A stretch of DNA of 22,435 bases from JANMMJ01 sp964543235 (GTDB taxonomy: Bacteria > Pseudomonadota > Alphaproteobacteria > Rhizobiales > Aestuariivirgaceae). Where the stretch lies: contig CAZIXE010000060.1 of the NCBI GenBank assembly GCA_964543235.1, positions 1 through 22,435 of the forward strand. Reading direction: 5' to 3'. Below the pieces are notes generated by a model. That model was given only the letters and a program-made list of their open reading frames with translations, had not been told where the DNA came from and ran no database searches. The position numbers were made by a program, and so were the translations under genes. Shown here piece by piece: positions 1 to 7,323 of the stretch (positions are counted from its first letter, which is position 1; each line of letters starts with the position of its first letter).

Positions 1-51
1 CCAAGCAGTAATCATCGCGCCGGGGGGAGAGGAGATCAAGCCTTTTGTAAG

Positions 52-79
52 TTGTCAGGGTCGGGCTTTTTGCTAGTCT
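52..79 (+). promoter_or_regulatory. Candidate sigma70-type promoter of the envelope operon
   Basis: A TTGTCA box (52-57) is followed after 16 bp by an extended -10, TGCTAGTCT (71-79). Transcription would start near 86, leaving a leader of about 90 nt before the DUF1036 start at 174. It is the only convincing -35/-10 pair I see in the 173 bases before the first gene. No other feature was recognised in that leader. The call rests on pattern matching only. Confidence 0.35.
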
Positions 80-173
80 CGGCAGTTGTTTCCGGGAGGA
101 CGACTCTGGACCGGGCCTGCCCGGCAGAAGTAATCCTGGAAATGGGTGGATTGCCGCAATTTCGGTCGGGACC

Positions 174-632
174 ATGGTTTCCAAATCCGGGATGCTCGGT
201 TTTGTTATTGTATTAATTCTATCGCCTATCAGCCGTCCCGCACATGCCGAATTTAAGGTATGCAACCAGACGCTAAACTTGCTTAATCTGGCGATTGGTG
301 CAGAGATCGACCAGCAGTTCGGCACGGAGGGCTGGTGGACGGTACCAGCCAACAGCTGCGTTTCTCCGATCAAGGAGGACCTCCTCAACCTGCGACTCAA
401 ATATGTCTATGTTTATGCAATGTCAGTTACAGGTGAAGACGTACTGCGCGGCGACTGGGCGATGTGCATCAAGCCGGGCAGGTTCACCTACAAGAAGCTC
501 CCGTCGGCCGACTGGGATTGTTGGGTCAAAGGCTACCAGCAAGCCAGGTTCGTGGAAGTCGATACGGGCAATGCAAGGAACTGGACAGTATTCATCCGGG
601 AAACGGCCGGCGACAGCGCGACTGTCCAATAA
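174..632 (+). CDS. DUF1036 family periplasmic protein
   Basis: This 152-residue protein has a clear Sec signal peptide (about residues 1-25, cleavage after AHA). The mature part matches the DUF1036 pattern: VCNQT near the N-terminus, then GWWTVPANSC, and a later Cys-rich, Trp-rich segment. Four cysteines (C30, C62, C98, C116) suggest two periplasmic disulfides. The biochemical role of DUF1036 is not known to me. The ATG at 174 is the only in-frame start that gives a proper signal peptide; the ribosome site before it is weak. It is the first gene of a seven-gene same-strand run ending at 6701, with 56 nt to the next gene. That position suggests an accessory part of the envelope complex encoded downstream. 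Confidence 0.8.
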   Translation: MVSKSGMLGFVIVLILSPISRPAHAEFKVCNQTLNLLNLAIGAEIDQQFGTEGWWTVPANSCVSPIKEDLLNLRLKYVYVYAMSVTGEDVLRGDWAMCIKPGRFTYKKLPSADWDCWVKGYQQARFVEVDTGNARNWTVFIRETAGDSATVQ

Positions 633-688
633 AGCCATCGTCGAATGGTGGCCCCGGCTTTCGCGCAGCAGCATGTGGTCGAACCAGC

Positions 689-3124
689 ATGGTTGACAAG
701 ACCGTCATCATCAGACCACCGGATGACGAGCGGCGAGGCAGGCGGCGCCGTCCAGTGCCGGCGGATGTTTCGCCGGCCAAGGTCCAACAGAGGTCGGCCG
801 GCGCGGGCGAAAACAGGTCCAAAGCCAGGGAGGCAAAGGCCGCCGCGCCCTCTGCGACAGACAAGGAAATTGCGGCCCCACACGTAAGCCCTCCCCGCAA
901 GACGATCGGGCTAGCCGGGCTTTCGCTGATCGCCGCTGCCCTGCTGCTCAGCGGCGTATCTACCGCGCTGCTCACTGTCTACCTTCTGCTGCCGCCCAAT
1001 ACCGAACGCGATTCGGCAGTTCATGATTTCAATGCTGCTGAACTCGATCAACAGATCGTTCCGGTTGCCGACGAAACGACGATCGACAGTGATGTGGCGC
1101 TCATCGAGTCGGTCATTGAGCCACAGATGGTCGAGCTGAGTGGCGATCCGGTGCTGGTGAAGGAAGTGCAGGGGAAGGCCCGGCAACTGCTCAAACTGGA
1201 GCACAGAACGGCGCTTTCCGCAGCGGCGAAGCTCGGCGTCAAGGGTGCCGTGTTCCGCATGACAGACATGCTCGACAGCAACAATCTGGGACTAGCCGGC
1301 GGAGTGGTCGGGTCACAACAGGACTTTGCCTTTTTCCAGAACGCGGCATTCCGGCCTACTGAGTCGGAACTCTCCACAGCCAATGCCGCCGCCGATGAGG
1401 AAGAAGGGACATCTGTCCTCGCATTTGAAAGGATGGCCACTGGCCGTTCACGGAATGAATATGCGCGCGTTCTCAAGTCCGCTGCCGGACTTGGTGACGT
1501 CCTTGCAGAATTCGGTCTCGACACTGAAACTTCCAAATCGGCCGCTGCCGCCATGAAGCAGTATTATGGCGTAACGGCGCTCCAGTTGGACGACTCCGTC
1601 GCCGTGCTCGGCGCCGATGCTGAAGGCAGCTCTGCGCAAATCCCTGTGCAGGTCTCCGTGTATCGTGACGGCGAATGGCTGGGGACGGTGGCCATGAATG
1701 ACCAAGGATCCTACACGAAAGGTGAGGATCCCTGGCACAATCGCGACATCTTCGGCGCGCGGCTGCTGCCGGATGAGGATACGGAGGGAAGCCGACTCCG
1801 CCTGCTCGACGCAATCTATGCAGTGGCGCTGCGCAACGGCCTGCCGGCTGCCGTTGCCGGGGAAACCATCATGCTGCTGTCGCGCGCCCATGACCTCGAG
1901 CAGATCGTCTCCAAGGGAGACAGTATTACTCTCGTCTATTCGCCGGACGCCCGTGACCCGGGAACAGGTTTTGGCCGGGTGATTTACATCCGGATCAGCG
2001 GGGCTGGTGGGGGTTTCGAGTGCTATGTTTTCCAGCCTCGCGGGGGAGGCCAGTTCGAATGCATCACTTCGAACGGCGACAGCAATATTGCGGAAGCGGG
2101 CATGGTGATGCCGGTCAACGGCACGCTGGTGGCAAAATTCGGTCCGCAGAAGGCTTCAGATGGAGAGCCCCGCATGAATTTCGGGGTCGACTGGGCAGCA
2201 CCGAAGGGCACGCCAGTCGTTGCGGCATTTGCGGGAACGGTCACTGCGGCGGGTAGCGAGCCGGACAAGGGCAATGTCGTGCAGCTCTCGCATGCCGACG
2301 GAGCCTCAACGACCTATTCCTACCTGCAGCGGTTCGCCCCCGGAATTGCGGCAGGCGCTAAGGTCATCGCCGGGCAGACGATTGGTTTTGTGGGCAATCC
2401 GCCCTTCAGCCGTGAGCCGCGTCTGCATTTCGAATTGCGGCGAAACGGTGAACCTGTGGATCCGGTCGGTGAAATGCAGGCCAGCATCGGCAAGGGAGGA
2501 GCTGTCGATGTCTTCGTCCAGCGCATTATCCATATCGAAAGTGCCAATCGCTGTGATGCGAGAAATCCACTGTCAACCGCGGTCGGGCTCGGGCAGTTCA
2601 TCGAGTCGACGTGGATGACAACCATTCGCGTCCACCGGCCCGACCTGCTGGCAGGGCGCAGCCGGGCCGAAGTGCTGGCGCTGCGCACGAACTGCGAGCT
2701 GTCACGGGCCATGACCGCGGCCTTCACCAGGGATAACGCTGCGGTACTGCGGAGCAGGGGCCATGCGGTCACGCCCGGCAACCTGTATCTCGCCCATTTC
2801 CTGGGAGTGGGGGGAGCGATCAAGGCCCTGTCGAGCCATCCTGACCGACAGATTGTCGAGGTGTTTGGACCGGCCCATGTCAATGCCAACCCGTTTGAGC
2901 GCGGCAAGTCAATCGGCTACCTGATCAGCTGGGCCTCGCGAAAAATGGCTGGTGCGGGACGCGTGGCTGTCGCAGCTACGTCCGGAAAGGCACCGCGCGC
3001 AGGCGAGGCGATCGGGAAGGAATTGCCGGCTCAGACCTCGGCACCTGAGGACCGGATGGTAAGATACGCCGGGGATCCCGTATTTGCCGAACTCAAGCAG
3101 AACATCGACGTACTGCTGCGTTGA
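689..3124 (+). CDS. Inner-membrane LytM (M23, degenerate) / lytic transglycosylase fusion protein
   Basis: The 811-residue protein has an Arg-rich cytoplasmic N-terminus beginning MVDKTVIIRPPD, one membrane helix (about 72-101) and a large periplasmic part. After a spacer come an M23/LytM domain (about 470-600) and an SLT-type transglycosylase domain (about 605-760). The M23 zinc site is degraded. N497 replaces the His of HxxxD (D501 is kept), Y545 replaces the His of YxHL, and R578 replaces the first His of HxH (H580 is kept). The SLT domain keeps its likely catalytic Glu617 (in HIESANRCDARN) and a GLGQF motif. It therefore probably cuts glycan strands, with the LytM part acting as a binding or regulatory domain as in EnvC or NlpD. 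The frame is open upstream to 464, but that part overlaps the DUF1036 gene and does not look like protein, so I chose the ATG at 689. Confidence 0.82.
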   Translation: MVDKTVIIRPPDDERRGRRRRPVPADVSPAKVQQRSAGAGENRSKAREAKAAAPSATDKEIAAPHVSPPRKTIGLAGLSLIAAALLLSGVSTALLTVYLLLPPNTERDSAVHDFNAAELDQQIVPVADETTIDSDVALIESVIEPQMVELSGDPVLVKEVQGKARQLLKLEHRTALSAAAKLGVKGAVFRMTDMLDSNNLGLAGGVVGSQQDFAFFQNAAFRPTESELSTANAAADEEEGTSVLAFERMATGRSRNEYARVLKSAAGLGDVLAEFGLDTETSKSAAAAMKQYYGVTALQLDDSVAVLGADAEGSSAQIPVQVSVYRDGEWLGTVAMNDQGSYTKGEDPWHNRDIFGARLLPDEDTEGSRLRLLDAIYAVALRNGLPAAVAGETIMLLSRAHDLEQIVSKGDSITLVYSPDARDPGTGFGRVIYIRISGAGGGFECYVFQPRGGGQFECITSNGDSNIAEAGMVMPVNGTLVAKFGPQKASDGEPRMNFGVDWAAPKGTPVVAAFAGTVTAAGSEPDKGNVVQLSHADGASTTYSYLQRFAPGIAAGAKVIAGQTIGFVGNPPFSREPRLHFELRRNGEPVDPVGEMQASIGKGGAVDVFVQRIIHIESANRCDARNPLSTAVGLGQFIESTWMTTIRVHRPDLLAGRSRAEVLALRTNCELSRAMTAAFTRDNAAVLRSRGHAVTPGNLYLAHFLGVGGAIKALSSHPDRQIVEVFGPAHVNANPFERGKSIGYLISWASRKMAGAGRVAVAATSGKAPRAGEAIGKELPAQTSAPEDRMVRYAGDPVFAELKQNIDVLLR

Positions 3125-3198
3125 TGGGGGGCCATTTTGGTTTGGCACGCCCCTGGATTTGGCTTAGTTTTCTGCACATCACACCCGAAGGATCGACG

Positions 3199-3642
3199 AT
3201 GGCCATGCGTTCCGTGATTCTTTATCCGGTGTTGTTCGCCGGGATTGCCGCAATGTTCCCCCTTGCCGCGGCGGGAACGACCGGAAGTGGCAACCTGACC
3301 CTCGAACTCAACAAGGTCGAAGAAGCTGATGGGGCCTGCCGGCTTACTTTCAGGATTGTCAATCGGTATCAATTCAAACTCGAAGACATCAACGTCGAGG
3401 TTTATCTCGTCGATAACCAAGGCGTTGCCTTACAAAGCATCCAGTTCCCCTTCGGTTTGGTTCTGCCCGGCAAGTCGCGCTTTGCCAAATTCGATATCAA
3501 AGGCCTGCCATGCAGCAGCATAGGCGGGCTTTTTGTCAATGAGTTCAAGTCCTGCAAGGGTTCTGCTGACATGAAACTTGAATGTCTCGATGGCCTGAAA
3601 ACGACCAATCTGACGGGCCTGAAGTTCAATGACGGCGACTAA
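3199..3642 (+). CDS. Secreted hypothetical protein with four cysteines
   Basis: The 147-residue product starts at ATG 3199 behind AAGGA (3188-3192). It has a signal peptide of about 25 residues ending in AAA-GT. The mature protein is about 120 residues, alternates hydrophobic and polar residues as a beta sandwich would, and has four cysteines likely to form disulfides in the periplasm. I do not recognise the family. The frame stays open upstream through a TTG at 3121 and an ATG at 3124 that touches the previous stop, but that extension would bury the signal peptide. It lies 74 nt after the LytM-SLT gene and 26 nt before the ExbB-like gene, so it is probably co-transcribed with the channel genes. 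A role as a periplasmic subunit of that complex is only a guess from position. Confidence 0.7.
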   Translation: MAMRSVILYPVLFAGIAAMFPLAAAGTTGSGNLTLELNKVEEADGACRLTFRIVNRYQFKLEDINVEVYLVDNQGVALQSIQFPFGLVLPGKSRFAKFDIKGLPCSSIGGLFVNEFKSCKGSADMKLECLDGLKTTNLTGLKFNDGD

Positions 3643-3668
3643 ACCCCCGCGGAGAGGAAATCCCCGGC

Positions 3669-4316
3669 GTGGCTGGCGACATGGTTGAACGCATTCCTGA
3701 GCTCATCGTTACAGGGGGGCCGGTTGCCTTTGTATTGGTGGGACTGTCGATTGCGGCGACAACTCTGACGCTGTTCAAAGCCTGGCAGTTCCTGTCACTC
3801 GGCGTGGGGCGGCATCGCGGGCTGAAGGAGACCGTCGAGCAGCTCGCGGCTGGATCGGTTCCTGTCGAACAGTTGACGGCCGGTCGAACACTCCCTGCCA
3901 GCCCTGCTGCGCGGGTGCTGCGGCATGCCGCTCAAAACCTGCCGAGGTTTGCCGGCAACATCGAGGCTGCGCGTGAGGATGCAAGCCGCGTGGCGCTGGA
4001 AGAGCTACTGGAGTTGCGCCGCTACTTGCGGGGCATCGAGGTGATCGCCCAGTCGTCGCCGCTGTTGGGGCTGCTTGGCACAGTAGTCGGAATGATCCAA
4101 GCCTTCAGCAAGCTCGAGGCCTCCGGCGCCGCTGTCAATCCGGCACAGTTGGCGGGCGGCATCTGGACGGCCCTGGTGTCGACGGCACTTGGCCTCATCC
4201 TTGCCATTGTCTTCTCGATTGTCGGCGCATGGTTCGAAGGACGGGTCGACCGGGAACGTTCAGTCATGGAAACGGCTCTCAGCGGATTGTTCGCAAACAG
4301 CGAGAGGCGACGTTGA
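3669..4316 (+). CDS. MotA/TolQ/ExbB-type proton channel subunit
   Basis: The 215-residue protein has the usual three-helix ExbB/TolQ plan. TM1 is at about 18-42. A cytoplasmic loop of about 85 residues follows, then TM2 at about 129-148 (PLLGLLGTVVGM) and TM3 at about 166-188 (ALVSTALGLILAI). The two channel-lining threonines of ExbB/TolQ are present as T138 and T172. In this family a pentamer surrounds an ExbD/TolR dimer and couples the proton gradient to periplasmic movement. The start is GTG 3669, supported by GAGGAAA (3654-3660) at good spacing; the ATG at 3681 is too far from that site. Two exbD-type genes and a TonB-like gene follow closely, so this is a complete energy-transducing set. 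The exact partner system (Exb, Tol or a novel one) cannot be read from this subunit. Confidence 0.9.
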   Translation: MAGDMVERIPELIVTGGPVAFVLVGLSIAATTLTLFKAWQFLSLGVGRHRGLKETVEQLAAGSVPVEQLTAGRTLPASPAARVLRHAAQNLPRFAGNIEAAREDASRVALEELLELRRYLRGIEVIAQSSPLLGLLGTVVGMIQAFSKLEASGAAVNPAQLAGGIWTALVSTALGLILAIVFSIVGAWFEGRVDRERSVMETALSGLFANSERRR

Positions 4317-4347
4317 TTCAATCGAGGACTTGGAGGTACCAGAGTCC

Positions 4348-4755
4348 GTGCGCATAGAAGAACCAGCACCGACGCGCAGGCCGTTGCCCCTCACGCCTCT
4401 GGTCGATGTCGTGTTCCTGTTGCTGATGTTCTTCATGCTGACATCGACGTTTGCAAAGTTCGGCAGACTTCCGCTCACCGCCTCGGTGGCGCAGGCGCAA
4501 GCAGATGTCGGGTCACCGCGCTCGCCTCAACGTGTCCCCGGCATCATTGTGCGGGTAGCGGCGGGTGCAGTCGTGCGCATCAACGGACGGCCCGTCGCTC
4601 TGGCGGCACTGGGATCAGTCCTTGATGATTATAGTGCGAAAGGTGTAGCGACCGCCGTTGTGGTTGCCGCACCTGGTGCCACCGTTCAGGACCTCGTGAC
4701 GGTTCTCGAAATCGGACGGTCCTCGCGCATTGTGCGCTTTCTGCTGGCTGGCTAG
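4348..4755 (+). CDS. ExbD/TolR-type protein 1, with the conserved membrane Asp
   Basis: The 135-residue protein has a short cytoplasmic N-terminus, one TM helix (about 17-38, TPLVDVVFLLLMFFML) and a periplasmic ExbD-like domain. Asp20 sits where the essential proton-carrying Asp of ExbD and TolR lies. I chose GTG 4348 because GGAGG (4332-4336) lies 11 nt upstream and the result has normal ExbD length. The frame is open further upstream (to 4189), but that part overlaps the ExbB-like gene out of frame. The gene follows the ExbB-like gene by 31 nt and precedes a second exbD-like gene by 6 nt. It is probably the proton-active half of an ExbD pair. Confidence 0.88.
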   Translation: MRIEEPAPTRRPLPLTPLVDVVFLLLMFFMLTSTFAKFGRLPLTASVAQAQADVGSPRSPQRVPGIIVRVAAGAVVRINGRPVALAALGSVLDDYSAKGVATAVVVAAPGATVQDLVTVLEIGRSSRIVRFLLAG

Positions 4756-4761
4756 ACGCGA

Positions 4762-5172
4762 ATGAGACTTGCATCAGCACCGCGACGGCGATCGTCCGAC
4801 TGGGTTCTCCAATTCATCAACATCATCTTTCTGGTGCTAATGTTCTTCCTGTTGGCCGGAACCATCGTCGGCGAGCAACAGGAAGAGTTTGAGCTGCCGA
4901 TCGCACTCCGCGCCGAAGCAGGTCAGCCTCCCCAGAATGCGCTGTTTCTCGATCGAGAGGGCCGTGTCGCATATTTGGGACGCCCGGGTAGTCTTGCCGA
5001 AGTCGTGCCGGCATTGTTGCTGGCAGCAGGAAACGGCAGGGGCGGAGGAGGGATCGTCGTGGTGGCCGACCGGCGGCTTACGGCAACAAGGCTCGTGGAC
5101 ATACTGCAGGTCCTGCGCAAGAGCGGGGCGACCGAAATTTCGCTGGTTACGATCAAAGGTGAAGGCGGATGA
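4762..5172 (+). CDS. ExbD/TolR-type protein 2, with Asn in place of the membrane Asp
   Basis: The 136-residue protein has an Arg-rich cytoplasmic start, a TM helix (about 14-36, FINIIFLVLMFFLLAG) and a periplasmic domain with an ExbD-like fold pattern. Alignment with the preceding ExbD (VDVVFLLLMFF against INIIFLVLMFF) puts Asn20 (codon AAC, 4819-4821) exactly where that protein has Asp20. The subunit should therefore not carry the proton itself. The rest of the helix is well conserved and the frame is intact, so it looks like a specialised partner and not a decayed gene. It begins 6 nt after exbD-1, and its stop overlaps the next start by 4 nt (ATGA), so all three proteins are probably made together. 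Confidence 0.85.
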   Translation: MRLASAPRRRSSDWVLQFINIIFLVLMFFLLAGTIVGEQQEEFELPIALRAEAGQPPQNALFLDREGRVAYLGRPGSLAEVVPALLLAAGNGRGGGGIVVVADRRLTATRLVDILQVLRKSGATEISLVTIKGEGG

Positions 5173-6701
5173 GGCGCCCACTGGAATGGATCGCCGCGGC
5201 TCTCGTGGCCGTCACTCTCCACCTTTTGCTGTTCGCTTCGGTGGCGGCACTGGTGGTATCGCAAGCGACACCCCAAGCAGCGGTGCTCGAACTGGCGGAC
5301 CCTTACCATCTGCCTGCCAGTCTGCCTGCTGCTGTCGTCGCTGAAAGTAGCGTGGCCGCTACAGCCAACGAGGATAGTGTTCCGGCCGCTGCGGTCCCAT
5401 TGGAAGAGGCTGTTCCGATAGAGGTGGCAAGCGAGGAAGCGGTCCTTGCACCTGCTCAGAACGCATCGTCCAGTGATCCGGCTGGTGTGGCTGTGGCAAG
5501 CCAGGATTCATCAGAAGCTGCCGCCACGCCAGATGCCACAGTGCCAGCGCCCGTTGCATCGCACCTTGCCCCGCCCATGGAGGATAGCGGTACGAAAGCC
5601 ATGGCAGCTTCTCCGGCGCTGGATGCTGAACAGCCGGGGTCCACACTTGTACCTGCAGCGCCCGCTGATGCCGTCGCCTCCCCACAAGCAGGGGCGGCAG
5701 CGGCAATAGAACCAGTTCTCTCTGACTCGCCTGCACCTGCGGGACCGGTCACAGCTGCCGAGGCTGTGAAGTCCGAGGCTGGAGAAGCTGCGGGGGATTC
5801 AGAGGCGGTGCCGATGTCGCCTGTGGAGGGCCCGTCGCAACCCATGTCGTCGCCCGGATCGGTAGCAATGACAGCGGTCGCCCAGGACGCTTCTCCGGCA
5901 GCGCCGGATGCTGTGACAGCGGCCATACCTGAGAGCCCGACTGCAATACAAGCTGATGACGAAAGCCCAGTCTCCATGCTCCCGGAGGGTTTGGAGTCAC
6001 ATACGCCAGCTCCACTGTCGAGTGACGGCGGGGCTGCGGGTCAGCAGACGGCGCTCCTTGCCCCTGCCTCACCGCGCAAGCCCGATCTTTCGCCGCTCAT
6101 TGAGTCGTTTCTGGCGAACTATGATGGCGGTGAATGTTTCCTGTCCATCCCGCGGCGTATTTCGGCAGATGCAGCCGAGGTCTTGAGCTACGGCCGCAGC
6201 GCCGCCGACTTCGAACGCATGATCGAGCGGTTTCGCGATGCAGTCGGGGTACGGCTGGCAGTAGAGCCGCGTCCCATCACTGAGAATCAATGCGGTGCCC
6301 TGGAACTGGCCCGGCATTTTTCTGGCGGAGCGACTCCTCTCGCCATCCGGCTGGCACAAGACCAGGTCAACGATGGTGCGGTGCTGACTGCCGACGTTAC
6401 GGGCTACAGTCATCCGTGGATCTACGTACTTCTGGTTGACGACGAAGGTATGGTGCGGGAACTGTCCTCCTATGCCTCAAGTATCGACGGCCGCCTTCGG
6501 CTTGCCGTCCCGGTGCACGCCAGTGGCGACGGTTACGACAAGACGCAGTTGCTAATCGCGGTATCCTCCACCAGGGAACTTACAATGATGGACATTCCCG
6601 AGAGGGCGCCGCTTGCCAATGCCCTCCCCCTGATCATCGGTCAGCGGAAATTGCTGGCGGCGGACACCGAAGTGGCAGTCGCCGCATTCCGGGTTCGTTG
6701 A
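5169..6701 (+). CDS. TonB-like transducer with a long Ala/Pro-rich stalk and a non-TonB C-terminal domain
   Basis: The 510-residue protein has one N-terminal TM helix (about 7-31) with His18 inside it, comparable to the functional His of the TonB anchor. A low-complexity Ala/Pro/Ser/Val/Glu stalk of about 270 residues follows, then a folded C-terminal domain (about 303-510) with two cysteines (in GGECF and NQCGAL). That domain lacks a recognisable TonB fold motif. Its pattern (FLANYDGGECF, then a hydrophobic WIYVLLVDDEG strand region) resembles, from memory, the periplasmic C-terminal region of some alphaproteobacterial T6SS-linked Ser/Thr kinases. I could not check this. Translation is coupled to exbD-2 through ATGA. 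By architecture it is the moving arm driven by the ExbB/ExbD complex, reaching across the periplasm to an unknown target. Confidence 0.72.
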   Translation: MRRPLEWIAAALVAVTLHLLLFASVAALVVSQATPQAAVLELADPYHLPASLPAAVVAESSVAATANEDSVPAAAVPLEEAVPIEVASEEAVLAPAQNASSSDPAGVAVASQDSSEAAATPDATVPAPVASHLAPPMEDSGTKAMAASPALDAEQPGSTLVPAAPADAVASPQAGAAAAIEPVLSDSPAPAGPVTAAEAVKSEAGEAAGDSEAVPMSPVEGPSQPMSSPGSVAMTAVAQDASPAAPDAVTAAIPESPTAIQADDESPVSMLPEGLESHTPAPLSSDGGAAGQQTALLAPASPRKPDLSPLIESFLANYDGGECFLSIPRRISADAAEVLSYGRSAADFERMIERFRDAVGVRLAVEPRPITENQCGALELARHFSGGATPLAIRLAQDQVNDGAVLTADVTGYSHPWIYVLLVDDEGMVRELSSYASSIDGRLRLAVPVHASGDGYDKTQLLIAVSSTRELTMMDIPERAPLANALPLIIGQRKLLAADTEVAVAAFRVR

Positions 6702-6761
6702 AGCAACTCCCGGCTCGCCACCCCAACATTCGCGCCCTGCCGGACCGAAGCATTCGCATAT

Positions 6762-6773
6762 CCACATATGTGG
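6762..6773. repeat. 12-bp perfect palindrome CCACATATGTGG
   Basis: This perfect inverted repeat lies in the 86-bp gap between two convergent genes (the TonB-like gene ending at 6701 and the ompA-like gene ending at 6788). It has no T-run on either side, so it is a weak terminator candidate. It could be a protein-binding site or chance. Confidence 0.3.
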
Positions 6774-6787
6774 TGCCGGTCACGCGG

Positions 6788-7312
6788 CTATTCGCCGATG
6801 ATGCGGGTCTCGACGCGGCGATTGATCGGGTCGTAGGCATCGGGCACCCTGAACCGGGTCTCACCGAAGCCTCTGGCTTCGAGTCTTGCTGCGTCAACAC
6901 CAAGCGAATTCAGGTAGCTGACGACGGCGTTGGCGCGGCGTTCGGACAGGGCGAGATTGTGCTGGTCACTGCCCGAGGCGTCAGTGAAGCCGTCGACCGC
7001 GAACTTCTTGTCAGCGAGCTTGGGATGATGGAGGGCCAACGAGAACTGGATCAGTTTGCCCTGGGCCTCGTCGCTCAGTTCCGCCGAATTCTTACTGAAG
7101 TTGATCAGCAGGTCGAAGCTGGTCGCTCTTTTTTCTCTCTCAATCTGGCACTGGGCATCGGTCCCGACACAAATCCCGCGGGTGATTTGCGGTGTGCCAG
7201 CGGTGAAAAAGTTCACGATATCGTCCGCGCTGTAGGTTGTCTCGCCGGCGTAGGTTGCCGGCACCAGCAGCAGCGCAATCGGCGCGACAATGGCAAAGCT
7301 TCGAAAAGCCAT
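6788..7312 (-). CDS. OmpA-like peptidoglycan-binding protein, T6SS-associated
   Basis: The 174-residue protein has a Sec signal peptide (about 1-22, ATYA-GE) and no lipobox Cys, so it should be a soluble periplasmic protein. The rest is mostly an OmpA_C domain. The two residues that hold the diaminopimelate of peptidoglycan in OmpA-type domains are present as D111 (FTDASG) and R126 (LSERRA), 15 apart as in the family. An NRRVE motif closes the domain. Start ATG 7312 is preceded by GGAGG on the minus strand. It is the last gene of the vgrG-DUF6931-tagH-ompA run and begins 11 nt after the tagH stop. A likely role is fixing the secretion or envelope machinery to the cell wall. Confidence 0.88.
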   Translation of the reverse strand: MAFRSFAIVAPIALLLVPATYAGETTYSADDIVNFFTAGTPQITRGICVGTDAQCQIEREKRATSFDLLINFSKNSAELSDEAQGKLIQFSLALHHPKLADKKFAVDGFTDASGSDQHNLALSERRANAVVSYLNSLGVDAARLEARGFGETRFRVPDAYDPINRRVETRIIGE

Positions 7313-7323
7313 GATGACCTCCG

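Noticed and set aside
464..688. Upstream extension of the LytM-transglycosylase reading frame
   Set aside because: It lies inside the DUF1036 gene in another frame, and its translation has no protein-like features; ATG 689 gives a sensible N-terminus.
3669..6701. Zorya-type anti-phage system
   Set aside because: ExbB/ExbD-like genes can suggest ZorA/ZorB, but the channel protein lacks the long ZorA tail, the ExbD proteins lack an OmpA-type domain, and no ZorC/ZorD-like helicase or nuclease is present.
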